Assembly (NCBI RefSeq): GCF_004116455.1
Contig: NZ_PDJU01000004.1
Coordinates: forward strand, 62,001 to 126,000
DNA length: 64,000 nt
Direction: 5' to 3'
From: Arcobacter sp. F155
Lineage (GTDB): Bacteria; Campylobacterota; Campylobacteria; Campylobacterales; Arcobacteraceae
Shown: one piece after another, positions 56,371 to 64,000 of the stretch
Layout of the letters: every line of letters starts with the position of its first letter
How positions within the stretch are numbered: position 1 is the stretch's first letter
Translations under genes and position numbers: made by a program
The notes under the pieces: generated by a model
Database searches by the model: none
What the model saw: the letters and a program-made list of their open reading frames with translations, nothing else
Told to the model about the DNA's origin: nothing

Positions 56371-57102
56371 ATGAAATTAATTATACTTGCAGCAGGACAA
56401 GGTACAAGATTGCGACCTTTAACAAATAATATTCCTAAATGTATGGTAAAGTATCAAGATAAACCTTTAATTGATTATATTTTAGAAGTTACTAAAGATA
56501 TTGAAAAACGATATATAGTTACAGGATATAAAAGTGAAGTTTTAAAAGAGTATCTAAAAGAACAAAACCTTACTTTTATTTATAATAAAAATTATAATAA
56601 AACTAATATGGTAACAAGTTTATTTTGTGCTAAAGAGTTTATGAATGATGATTTAATTATTTCATACTCTGATATTATATATAAAAAAGAAGTTATTGAA
56701 AAGCTAATTAAATCGAAGTATGATATTAGTGTGGTTGTAGATAAACAATGGAAAAAATTATGGCTTCAAAGAATGCAAAATCCTCTTGATGATGCTGAGA
56801 CACTGAAAATTAAAGATAATAAAATTATTGAACTAGGTAAAAAAACAAAAGATTATAGTGAGATAGAGGGTCAATATATTGGACTTATAAAGATTTCAAA
56901 AAATACAATACAAAAAATTTTAGCTTTTTATAATAATCTATCTAAAGATAGATATTACGATAATAAAGACTTTGATAATATGTATCTGACTTCTTTTATT
57001 CAACTAATAATTGATAACTTGTATGATGTAAATCCTATTTTTATAAATGGGTCTTGGTTAGAAGTTGATTGTATTGAAGATTTAAATACAAAAATGATTT
57101 AA
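56371..57102 (+). CDS. Probable CTP:phosphoglutamine cytidylyltransferase
   Basis: The 243-residue nucleotidyltransferase has L-A-A-G-Q-G-T-R-L-R-P-L-T (6-18), I-P-K-C-M-V and a W-L-E-V-D-C-I-E-D end, close to LicC/phosphocholine-type cytidylyltransferases. In Campylobacter jejuni Cj1416 makes CDP-L-glutamine from L-glutamine phosphate. The ATG at 56371 follows GGA at proper distance; an earlier TTG at 56359 lies within the previous gene. Order kinase-hydrolase-cytidylyltransferase is that of Cj1418-1417-1416. Confidence 0.8.
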   Translation: MKLIILAAGQGTRLRPLTNNIPKCMVKYQDKPLIDYILEVTKDIEKRYIVTGYKSEVLKEYLKEQNLTFIYNKNYNKTNMVTSLFCAKEFMNDDLIISYSDIIYKKEVIEKLIKSKYDISVVVDKQWKKLWLQRMQNPLDDAETLKIKDNKIIELGKKTKDYSEIEGQYIGLIKISKNTIQKILAFYNNLSKDRYYDNKDFDNMYLTSFIQLIIDNLYDVNPIFINGSWLEVDCIEDLNTKMI

Positions 57103-57110
57103 GGATAATA

Positions 57111-57860
57111 ATGAATATAATGGATTTTATTTCTTTCAAACTTCTTCCTAAATTAACAGGTGAAAATAAAAAACCAAATGTGTATATAACACATTTAAAT
57201 TATTTGAACTGGTTTCAACTTAAGAAATCTATAAAAAAAAGTACTCCTTATATAAAGGGAAAATGTATAGATATTGGTTCTGGGAATTCACCTTATAAAA
57301 AATATATTATTAATAATGTTGATGAGTATATTTGTGTAGATAAAAGTAATGTTCATCAGCATTTATTCTCTAACTCAAAAGAAAAATTCATTGATGCAGA
57401 TATAAAAAACCTTCCTTTTGAGAATAATAGTTTTGATACAGTGATATTAACTCAAGTATTAGAACATATTGATGAACCATTTAAAGCCTTAAGTGAAATA
57501 AAAAGAGTTCTTAAAAAAGATGGGATATTAATTCTATCAGTACCTTTTATTTATCAAGCTCATGCAATACCATATGATTATTTTAGGTTTAGTGAATATG
57601 GATTGAAAAAAATATGTCAAGATTACAATTTTCACATACTTGAGTTTCATCGACAAGGGTATTTAGGTACAACTATTTTTTCTATTTTAAATGGAGCTAT
57701 ATGGAATTTAATAAGTAGGAAAAAGTATTTAAGAAATACAATAGCTTTACCTTTTTTATTATTGATTTTTAGTATAAATAATATATTAGGATTACTTCTA
57801 GATAAGATTGAACTAAAGGAATATTCTCCTAATTTTTGGCTTATTTTAAAAAGTAATTAA
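57111..57860 (+). CDS. SAM-dependent methyltransferase
   Basis: The 249-residue class I methyltransferase has C-I-D-I-G-S-G-N-S-P-Y (53-63), F-D-T-V-I-L-T-Q-V-L-E-H-I and L-I-L-S-V-P-F motifs. AAGGA lies five bases before the ATG. A C-terminal hydrophobic stretch (about 206-226) may anchor it to the membrane. Two methyltransferases flank the phosphoramidate core here as in Campylobacter; which one methylates phosphoramidate cannot be told. Confidence 0.8.
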   Translation: MNIMDFISFKLLPKLTGENKKPNVYITHLNYLNWFQLKKSIKKSTPYIKGKCIDIGSGNSPYKKYIINNVDEYICVDKSNVHQHLFSNSKEKFIDADIKNLPFENNSFDTVILTQVLEHIDEPFKALSEIKRVLKKDGILILSVPFIYQAHAIPYDYFRFSEYGLKKICQDYNFHILEFHRQGYLGTTIFSILNGAIWNLISRKKYLRNTIALPFLLLIFSINNILGLLLDKIELKEYSPNFWLILKSN

Positions 57861-57861
57861 T

Positions 57862-58956
57862 ATGAAAAAAATTGTTTTTTTTACACAAAGCCTAGAGTGT
57901 GGAGGGGTTCAAAAGTCTGTATCAACTCTTGCAAACTCTTTGAAATATAGATTTAAAGTATCAATCATTCTTGCAGAAGATCATAAAGATTTTTTTTATA
58001 AAGTTGATAATATAGATGTTTTTAAAATCAAAACTTTAAAAATTAATACAAAAGAAAAAAATGTTGGATTAAAACTATTTGATTATAGAAAAAAAGAATT
58101 AGAGGCTCTGCTAGAAAAAATTTCACCAGAGATTGTGATTAGCTATGAAGATTATCATAATTTAATATTATTAAATACAAATTATAAATGTAAAAAAATT
58201 ATTTCTATTAGAAACTCTATTTATAATTTATATAAAAAAGAAGAAAGAATACATTTACTTGATAGTAACTTTTATTTTGAAAATATAAAACTCTTCTATC
58301 CTAAAGCAGATAAAATTATAACTGTTAGTAATCATATCAATAATGAACTCAAAGAATTATGTGATTTAAGTAATATTGTAACTATTTATAATGGTATTTC
58401 AGAAAATAATTCTAATGAACTTTTTAATTATCATAAACCTTTTATTTTAAATGTAGCGAGATTAAATAAAAGGAAAGGGCAATGTGATCTTATAGAAGCA
58501 TTCAACTTAATAAAAGATAATATTGAACATGATCTATTTATTATTGGAGATGGTGTAGAAAAAGAAAAATTGCAAACTTTGATAAAAAATTTAAATATTA
58601 GTGATAGAGTAAAATTGCTTGGAAGAAAAAGACCAAGTTCTTATATTAAATCATGTGATTTATTTGTTTTCCCTTCAAAATCAGAAGGCTTCTCTAATGT
58701 TATTCTTGAAGTAATATCTTGTAAAAAAAATATTTTGGCCTATAATTATAAAGGTAGCAATGAAATACTCCCCTCTCAGAACACTATAGAAATAGGAGAG
58801 ATTAGATTGCTTGCAAATAAAATTTTGTATTTTCTTCAAAATGAAAAAATAAATGAACAATATGCAGATAATTTATTTAATATTTCAAAGAAGTTTACTT
58901 TAGAAAAAACTTTAGAAAATTATAAGAAGGAAATACTCTCGTTATGTGTGGAATAG
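57862..58956 (+). CDS. GT4-family glycosyltransferase
   Basis: The 364-residue GT-B enzyme begins with Q-S-L-E-C-G-G-V-Q-K-S and has the donor-site motif S-K-S-E-G-F-S-N-V-I-L-E-V (E-x7-E). I-L-N-V-A-R-L-N-K-R-K-G-Q links the domains. It retains stereochemistry and uses an NDP-sugar; the sugar is unknown. It overlaps the asparagine synthetase-type gene by 13 bases. Confidence 0.85.
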   Translation: MKKIVFFTQSLECGGVQKSVSTLANSLKYRFKVSIILAEDHKDFFYKVDNIDVFKIKTLKINTKEKNVGLKLFDYRKKELEALLEKISPEIVISYEDYHNLILLNTNYKCKKIISIRNSIYNLYKKEERIHLLDSNFYFENIKLFYPKADKIITVSNHINNELKELCDLSNIVTIYNGISENNSNELFNYHKPFILNVARLNKRKGQCDLIEAFNLIKDNIEHDLFIIGDGVEKEKLQTLIKNLNISDRVKLLGRKRPSSYIKSCDLFVFPSKSEGFSNVILEVISCKKNILAYNYKGSNEILPSQNTIEIGEIRLLANKILYFLQNEKINEQYADNLFNISKKFTLEKTLENYKKEILSLCVE

Positions 58957-60686
58957 TAGGTTGTAATTTTTATTCACAGAATTTTTATAAATCAATTGAA
59001 CTACTTAGCCATAGAGGGCCTGATAATTTAGGATATTATGAATATCATAATAATTACTTTGGGCATACTCGTTTATCTATTATTGACCTAAATGACGAAG
59101 CAAATCAACCAATGGTGTTTGATGATATTATTATTACTTTTAATGGAGAAATATATAATTATAAGAAGTTAATAAAAGAAGAAAGTTTAAGTTGTATTAC
59201 AAAATCAGATACAGAAGTTATTATTAGACTCTATCAAAAATATGATATAAGCTTTTTAAATTTATTGGAAGGTATGTTTTCTTTTTGTATTTATGATAAA
59301 AGAAAAAAAAGATATTTTGCGGCAAGGGATAAATTTGGTGAAAAACCATTTTACTATTATTTTAAAAATAATAAATTTATCTATGCAAGTGAAATAAAAT
59401 CAATTTTAAAATTACTTGACTATAAGCCTGAAGTAAATAAAGAAGCATTGTATGAATATATGTCATATAATACACCTATAAATGGAAACACTTTTTATAA
59501 AGATATTTTTAAATTAGATAGTAGCTCATATTTATTGTTAGAAGAAGATTTGAAAATTCAACAATATTTTTCTTTAGAGAATATTGAAACTTATTTTTAT
59601 GATGAAAAAACAATTTTAAATGATTTAGAAAATCTACTTTTTAGTAGTATTGAGAAAAGACTAGTTTCGGATGTAAATGTAGGGACTTTTTTATCTGGAG
59701 GTATAGACTCTTCTTTTATTTCTTCAATATATACTCGGATCACAAATAATAAAATCAATACTTTTAGTCTAGGTTTTAAAGAATTCAATGAATATAATGA
59801 ATTACCATATGCAAAACAAGTCTCAAACTATATTAATTCAAATCACAATGAAATACTAGTAAGTAGAAATGACTTTATCGAAAACATAGATAATATGCTA
59901 CTTTATACAGATGAACCTTTTGCTGATACTGCTTCTATACCTACTTTTATACTGTCAAACTTTGTTCGAAAGCAAGGAATAAAAGCAGTTTTATCCGGAG
60001 AAGGAGGAGATGAGTGTTTTTTAGGATATGGACTTTATAAAAAAGCCTTGCAATATCCTACAATATCAGAACTAGGAGATTGGAATTTAACAAAGGAATG
60101 GGAATATAATAATAGAGCTTTAAATCATCAAAGAGTTTATCAGTCATATGGAGAATGCTTTACAGAATATCAGAAAAAAGAGTTATTTAAAACATACAAA
60201 ATAAAAAATAGATTGAAAGAGTATGAAAATAGTTATGAAGATATTAAATGGATGTCCTATATAGACTTTAGAATTTGGATAAGTGATGTGCTTATGACAA
60301 AAGTTGATAGAATGTCTATGGCTAACTCCTTAGAAGTAAGAGCCCCTTTTTTAGATTCAAATCTTGTTGAATACCTTTTTAAAGTTGATTCAAAAATTAA
60401 AAAAGGAGAATATTCAAAATATTTATTAAAACAGATATCTCAAAAGTATTTACCTAAAGATATAGTTTTTAGAGAAAAAAAAGGATTTAGTTCTCCTTTT
60501 ATTGAGTGGGTATTAGATTTCTATAAAAATAAATGTTTAGATATTATTCTTGAAACTAATGCAAGTTTAAATTTGTTTAATGAAGATTTTATAAAATTTT
60601 TATTTAATGAAGCGAAAAACAAAAGATTTAAGCAACATTTTTGGAACCTCTTTATTTTTGCAAAATGGTTTAAAGAAAACTATTAA
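58944..60686 (+). CDS. Asparagine synthetase-type glutamine amidotransferase
   Basis: The 580-residue protein has an N-terminal Ntn glutaminase domain with catalytic Cys2 (M-C-G-I-V-G) and an ATP pyrophosphatase synthetase domain with S-G-G-I-D-S-S (251-257) and S-G-E-G-G-D-E. The fold is AsnB. In surface-polysaccharide loci such paralogues often amidate sugar carboxylates (WbpS-like), which suits the acidic sugar chemistry here, but asparagine synthesis cannot be excluded. It is the last gene of the rightward block and converges with a methyltransferase gene. Confidence 0.85.
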   Translation: MCGIVGCNFYSQNFYKSIELLSHRGPDNLGYYEYHNNYFGHTRLSIIDLNDEANQPMVFDDIIITFNGEIYNYKKLIKEESLSCITKSDTEVIIRLYQKYDISFLNLLEGMFSFCIYDKRKKRYFAARDKFGEKPFYYYFKNNKFIYASEIKSILKLLDYKPEVNKEALYEYMSYNTPINGNTFYKDIFKLDSSSYLLLEEDLKIQQYFSLENIETYFYDEKTILNDLENLLFSSIEKRLVSDVNVGTFLSGGIDSSFISSIYTRITNNKINTFSLGFKEFNEYNELPYAKQVSNYINSNHNEILVSRNDFIENIDNMLLYTDEPFADTASIPTFILSNFVRKQGIKAVLSGEGGDECFLGYGLYKKALQYPTISELGDWNLTKEWEYNNRALNHQRVYQSYGECFTEYQKKELFKTYKIKNRLKEYENSYEDIKWMSYIDFRIWISDVLMTKVDRMSMANSLEVRAPFLDSNLVEYLFKVDSKIKKGEYSKYLLKQISQKYLPKDIVFREKKGFSSPFIEWVLDFYKNKCLDIILETNASLNLFNEDFIKFLFNEAKNKRFKQHFWNLFIFAKWFKENY

Positions 60687-60699
60687 GAGCTTTAATTCT

Positions 60700-61398
60700 T
60701 TATTTATTTTTTACTATAAAGATAGGTTCTTCTTCATTAATTGCATAGTCTTCTATTGTGAATTCTTTATGCTCTGTCCATTTGAACTCTTCAGCAATAA
60801 AGCCAATATTCTCTAGTCGTTTTAAATAATCGATACCATAAATACGTACATGATCATTTTGTCCAAAATGTATTTCTCTTTCTTTTTCTGATAAAATAGT
60901 TTTATTCTCGTAAGTTTTTTCTAATAGTCTTGAAAATGGTACTTGTAAAATAGCTATACCTTCTGGTTTTAGAATTCTTTTTAATTCTTTCATCGCTTTT
61001 TTGTCCTCAACTATATGTTCAAGAACATGGTTACAAATTATAATATCAAAACTATTATTTTCTAAAGGGATATTACATAAGTCAAAATTTATATCTACAA
61101 AGTTCTTATATAAATCAGCTGTTGTATAATTGATATTCTTATTTAGTTCAATTTTTTCCCTAAGTCTTTTTTCTGGAGCAATATGTAATACATCTAATGA
61201 ATCTGTAAATATCTTTGTAAATTGATTAAGATACAAATAAATCAAGCGCTCTCTATCTATACTAAAACATTTTGGACATTTTGCATTTTCTCTTTTTCCA
61301 CCACCAATTACATTAAGTTTTTTTAAAATAGGAAAGTCAAAACCAAATGATTCAAAATTTTTATTGTAAGTTTCACAAAAAGGGCATTTCTTAAGCAT
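60700..61398 (-). CDS. Methyltransferase with Cys-rich N-terminus
   Basis: The 232-residue protein has two C-P-x-C motifs (C-P-F-C at 5-8 and C-P-K-C near 41-44) that may bind zinc, then a class I methyltransferase domain with V-L-H-I-A-P-E, F-D-I-I-I-C-N-H-V-L-E-H-I and G-I-A-I-L-Q-V-P-F. Such genes are common in glycan clusters. It is the only leftward gene in the island and converges with the AsnB-type gene across 13 bases. Confidence 0.75.
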   Translation of the reverse strand: MLKKCPFCETYNKNFESFGFDFPILKKLNVIGGGKRENAKCPKCFSIDRERLIYLYLNQFTKIFTDSLDVLHIAPEKRLREKIELNKNINYTTADLYKNFVDINFDLCNIPLENNSFDIIICNHVLEHIVEDKKAMKELKRILKPEGIAILQVPFSRLLEKTYENKTILSEKEREIHFGQNDHVRIYGIDYLKRLENIGFIAEEFKWTEHKEFTIEDYAINEEEPIFIVKNK

Positions 61399-61441
61399 AT
61401 CTCTCCGCTATCTAGGTATTACTTTTTATTTGTTTTTAGCT

Positions 61442-61447
61442 ATTATA
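61442..61447 (-). promoter_or_regulatory. Candidate -10 box of the leftward methyltransferase gene
   Basis: TATAAT on the minus strand lies about 44 bases before the ATG at 61398, in the 153-base divergent gap 61399-61551. The same gap must hold the promoter of the rightward gene at 61552; several A/T-rich hexamers are possible there and none stands out. No gene is visible in the gap. Confidence 0.4.
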
Positions 61448-61551
61448 TATGTTTAAATTAAAATAAAACTTTAATAGATAGTGTATAGTAGTTTTTTAGA
61501 AAATATTAGAATTAATATAAAAACTATAAATTAAGAAAAAGAAGGAATACT

Positions 61552-62232
61552 TTGGGATTTGAAGTATCAGACTACAAAAAATTTGACGAGATAGAGCAAA
61601 TTCGAGAAAATTCAAAAAAAAATACATATAATATTAAACTATTTGATTATGGAGCAGGAGCCCCAAATAACTCTAGAACGCTTGAAGAATCTTATCTAGG
61701 TATTCAACGTGAAACTACCATTAAAGATATTTGTTCTGTTGGATTAAAAGGGAAGTGGGCTGAATTAATATATTCTTTAGTAAAAGAATCAAAACCTTTA
61801 AATATATTAGAATTAGGTACTTGTTGTGGTTTTTCAAGTATATATATGGCAAAAGCTTCACCTTTGTCAATTATTCATACTATTGAAGGAGATAATACTT
61901 TAGCTTCAATAGCTGAAAAACATATCAAAAAAGCCAACTGTTCAAATATAAGACAATATATAGGAAAATTTCAAGATATTTTAGATGAAGTATTAGAAGA
62001 GATAGCTCTTATTGATTTTGCTTTTATTGATGGGCATCATGATAAAGATGCAACAATTAAATATTTTAATCAGATTAAACCTTTTTTAACAGAAAATGCA
62101 ATTGTAGTTTTTGATGATATTTCATGGTCTGAAGGTATGAAAGAAGCATGGAAGATAGTAAAGAGTGATAAAGTTATATCAAGTGTAGAAGATTTGGAAA
62201 AACTTGGAATTTGTTATATTAAAAAAGGTTAA
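61552..62232 (+). CDS. O-methyltransferase-like protein (CmcI/Methyltransf_24-type)
   Basis: The 226-residue protein has N-I-L-E-L-G-T-C-C-G-F-S-S-I-Y (near 84-98), H-T-I-E-G-D and F-A-I-D-G-H-H-D-K-D (A-F-I-D-G-H-H), as in class I O-methyltransferases with a metal-binding D-G-H-H site. A TTG start has GAAGGA five bases upstream. It is coupled to the DUF354 gene by a one-base overlap. Substrate unknown. Confidence 0.75.
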   Translation: MGFEVSDYKKFDEIEQIRENSKKNTYNIKLFDYGAGAPNNSRTLEESYLGIQRETTIKDICSVGLKGKWAELIYSLVKESKPLNILELGTCCGFSSIYMAKASPLSIIHTIEGDNTLASIAEKHIKKANCSNIRQYIGKFQDILDEVLEEIALIDFAFIDGHHDKDATIKYFNQIKPFLTENAIVVFDDISWSEGMKEAWKIVKSDKVISSVEDLEKLGICYIKKG

Positions 62233-63296
62233 TGATGATTTGGTTTGATTTAGTTACTCCAAAGTCAGTTTTATTTTTTATTCCTATTGTTAAAGCAATT
62301 GAAAAAAGAGGTAAAAAAGTTTTAATAACAGCAAGAGAAGGTAAAGACTATTCTGAGGTAGTAAAACTATTAAATCTTTATAATATGGATTTTATTAATA
62401 GAGGAGAGTTTGGTGGGGCTTGCCTTAAAGATAAACTACATGCTTCAATTGAGAGACAAAAAGCACTTATGGAGTATGTAACTATTTATGATATTGATAA
62501 ATTAGTTTGTTTATGCTCTGTTGATGCAAATAGGGTTGCTTTTGGTTTAGGAATACCAGTAATTAATTTCTATGATATTCCTTTATCTGATTATAATACA
62601 AACTTTAAAAAAGCATTACCTCAAGCAAGATTAACTCTTCCATTATCTAATAAAGTATTTAAACCTTTTGTTGTACCTGATGAGATATTTCTACGATTCT
62701 CTTTAGATGATGAACAAATTTTTGATTATAGTTTTATAGATCCTGTAATTTGGTTAAAAAATTTCGAACCAGATTTTGAATATGTTAAAAATGTTCTTAA
62801 ATCATATAATCTTGATTTATCAAAAAAGATGATTATTATTAGAGAAGAAGAGTATAAATCTTCTTATGTTGATAAGAAGTATCCTATTTTATATGAAGCA
62901 TTAGAAGAGATTTATAATACAACAAACTCAAATATTATTATTATTCCAAGATATGAAAGCTCTTATTTAAAAAAAGAGTTTCCTTTTGCTATTGTTTTAG
63001 AAGAAAAGGTGATAATTCAACATCTTTTAGCTTATGCTGATTTATTTATAGGTGGAGGTGGAACTTTAAATACAGAAGCATGTTTTTTTAATACTCCAAC
63101 TATTTCTACAAGAAGTTTTATATGTCATTACGATAAATACCAAATAGATAATGATTTGATGTATTGGGTTAATACAAAAGAAGATTTACTAAATAAAGTT
63201 TTTTCTTTGTTAGAAAAAAATAAAAATGATAAAGATAATATTTTTTCCAAAATGGAAGTAAATATAGAAGCAATTGTAGAAGAGATATTAAATTAA
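62232..63296 (+). CDS. DUF354-family protein (GT-B fold)
   Basis: The 354-residue protein starts at either of two adjacent ATGs (62232, 62235). It matches DUF354 (COG1817), relatives of UDP-GlcNAc 2-epimerase and glycosyltransferases: W-F-D-L-V-T-P-K-S-V-L-F at 4-15 and Y-A-D-L-F-I-G-G-G-G-T-L-N-T-E-A (near 269-284). The family lacks a firm biochemical role; its members occur in glycan loci. Confidence 0.78.
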   Translation: MMIWFDLVTPKSVLFFIPIVKAIEKRGKKVLITAREGKDYSEVVKLLNLYNMDFINRGEFGGACLKDKLHASIERQKALMEYVTIYDIDKLVCLCSVDANRVAFGLGIPVINFYDIPLSDYNTNFKKALPQARLTLPLSNKVFKPFVVPDEIFLRFSLDDEQIFDYSFIDPVIWLKNFEPDFEYVKNVLKSYNLDLSKKMIIIREEEYKSSYVDKKYPILYEALEEIYNTTNSNIIIIPRYESSYLKKEFPFAIVLEEKVIIQHLLAYADLFIGGGGTLNTEACFFNTPTISTRSFICHYDKYQIDNDLMYWVNTKEDLLNKVFSLLEKNKNDKDNIFSKMEVNIEAIVEEILN

Positions 63297-63314
63297 CTTA
63301 TTAAAAGGCCTATT

Positions 63315-64000
63315 ATGACAGAAACAGAAATTCAATTACAAACTGCATTAACAAATACATTTTTAGCGAACCTTGCATTTTTAAGTGATTATGATAAAGA
63401 ATTATATTTGAGAGTTGATGGTTTATCGCAAGCAATAAATAGTGGAGATTATAAAGAAAGATATTTTTTAGAGTTTATACATGAAGAGGGTGAATTTGAT
63501 ATTTATGATGAGAAGGAAGAAAAATATGTTTATGAAAGAAGACCTACAAAATTAATAAATAAAGCAAAGAATTTAGATTTTTCTTCAAAAGGTAGTTTTT
63601 CAAATTTAAAAAAGAGTACTTGTCAAGGAGCAATATATAATTTAGATGTCTCTGATGAACCTGTTTCTTTAAAAGATTCTATGAAAATGATTATTAATGA
63701 TACTACTGAATATGTTAATGTTTTCAATGATAAGGTAGATACTTATGGTACAAAAAAATATAAAGAGTTTAATAAGTTTGTGATTATAGGAACTTTATTA
63801 GGAAGACATATTTTAAGTATTCATAAAAAGATTAAGCCTGAGCTATATTTTATTTGTGAACAAAACCTAGAAATTTTTAGACTCTCTTTATTTGTATTTG
63901 ACTATTCACAGATTTTAAGAGATGGCAGTGGGATAATTTTCTCAGTAATGGATGATGATAATGTATTTGATAACAAGGTTTCATCTTTTTTACGGTATAA
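63315..64000 (+). CDS. Maf-family flagellin glycosyltransferase, partial (C-terminus off the right edge)
   Basis: An open frame of 228 codons runs from ATG 63315 to the window end without a stop; AAAAGG lies seven bases before the ATG. The N-terminal part (L-S-D-Y-D-K-E-L-Y, F-L-E-F) and the start of the MAF_flag10 (DUF115) domain, F-V-I-I-G-T-L-L-G-R-H-I, then C-E-Q-N-L-E-I-F-R-L-S-L-F, identify the motility accessory factor family. Maf proteins attach pseudaminic or related acids to flagellin, so this ties the pse operon to flagellar glycosylation (inference from established knowledge). Confidence 0.8.
   Translation, partial: MTETEIQLQTALTNTFLANLAFLSDYDKELYLRVDGLSQAINSGDYKERYFLEFIHEEGEFDIYDEKEEKYVYERRPTKLINKAKNLDFSSKGSFSNLKKSTCQGAIYNLDVSDEPVSLKDSMKMIINDTTEYVNVFNDKVDTYGTKKYKEFNKFVIIGTLLGRHILSIHKKIKPELYFICEQNLEIFRLSLFVFDYSQILRDGSGIIFSVMDDDNVFDNKVSSFLRY

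Noticed and set aside
60607-60816. Open frame across the convergent asnB-type and methyltransferase ends
   Set aside because: It lies out of frame over two well-supported genes and has no family features.

Overview
The window looks like a chromosome segment of a Campylobacterota member, most likely an Arcobacteraceae species (inference). The support is low G+C sequence with TATAAT-type -10 boxes and weak or absent -35 boxes; a complex I operon in which nuoE and nuoF are replaced by the two unrelated genes known from Campylobacter; a futalosine-pathway menaquinone gene (mqnD); a histidine kinase with an H-Q-W-R-Q-P H-box; the order recA-eno-divIC-AMIN gene; and a pseudaminic acid plus Maf glycosylation locus.

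Layout. Positions 1-3257 hold the start of a repeat-rich lipoprotein gene (leftward, cut by the window edge), a small membrane protein and an AAA+ ATPase. Positions 3382-17392 are one 14-gene complex I operon (nuoABCD, two replacement subunits, nuoGHIJKLMN). An outer-membrane porin gene (leftward) ends against it at a hairpin. Positions 18707-26496 form an anaerobic respiration block: a flavodoxin-fold protein, a TAT-exported TMAO/DMSO-type molybdoenzyme, its monohaem cytochrome c, and a separate three-gene sensory unit (OmpR-type regulator, periplasmic family 5 solute-binding protein, histidine kinase). Positions 26588-33248 are mostly housekeeping genes: mqnD, murB, topA, a phosphodiesterase, bioB and a cation/proton antiporter. 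Positions 33254-36963 run leftward: recA, eno, divIC and an AMIN-domain gene, plus a small unknown gene.

From 37081 to the right edge is a surface-glycan island of tightly packed, often overlapping genes. It starts with a complete pseudaminic acid pathway (pseB, C, F, G, H, I) and a large glycosyltransferase. Next come a WbqC-family protein, a radical SAM/SPASM protein, another glycosyltransferase, and a second sugar 4,6-dehydratase and aminotransferase. The most interesting part is 49477-57860. It holds counterparts of all four enzymes that make cytidine diphosphoramidate in Campylobacter jejuni capsule synthesis (L-glutamine kinase, cytidylyltransferase, class I amidotransferase-type hydrolase, CysC-like kinase), two methyltransferases, and an alkaline-phosphatase-superfamily protein that could be the transferase. 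A sugar N-formyltransferase lies among them. The island ends with a GT4 glycosyltransferase, an asparagine-synthetase-type amidotransferase, two more methyltransferase-like genes, a DUF354 protein and the start of a Maf flagellin glycosyltransferase cut by the right edge.

Taken together, the right third probably builds a flagellin or cell-surface glycan from pseudaminic acid, possibly a formamido-dideoxy sugar, and an O-methyl phosphoramidate group (inference). No tRNA, rRNA, CRISPR array, insertion sequence or phage gene was seen. No gap between genes exceeds about 155 bases. All comparisons to known families come from recall of motifs and gene order; no database search was run.
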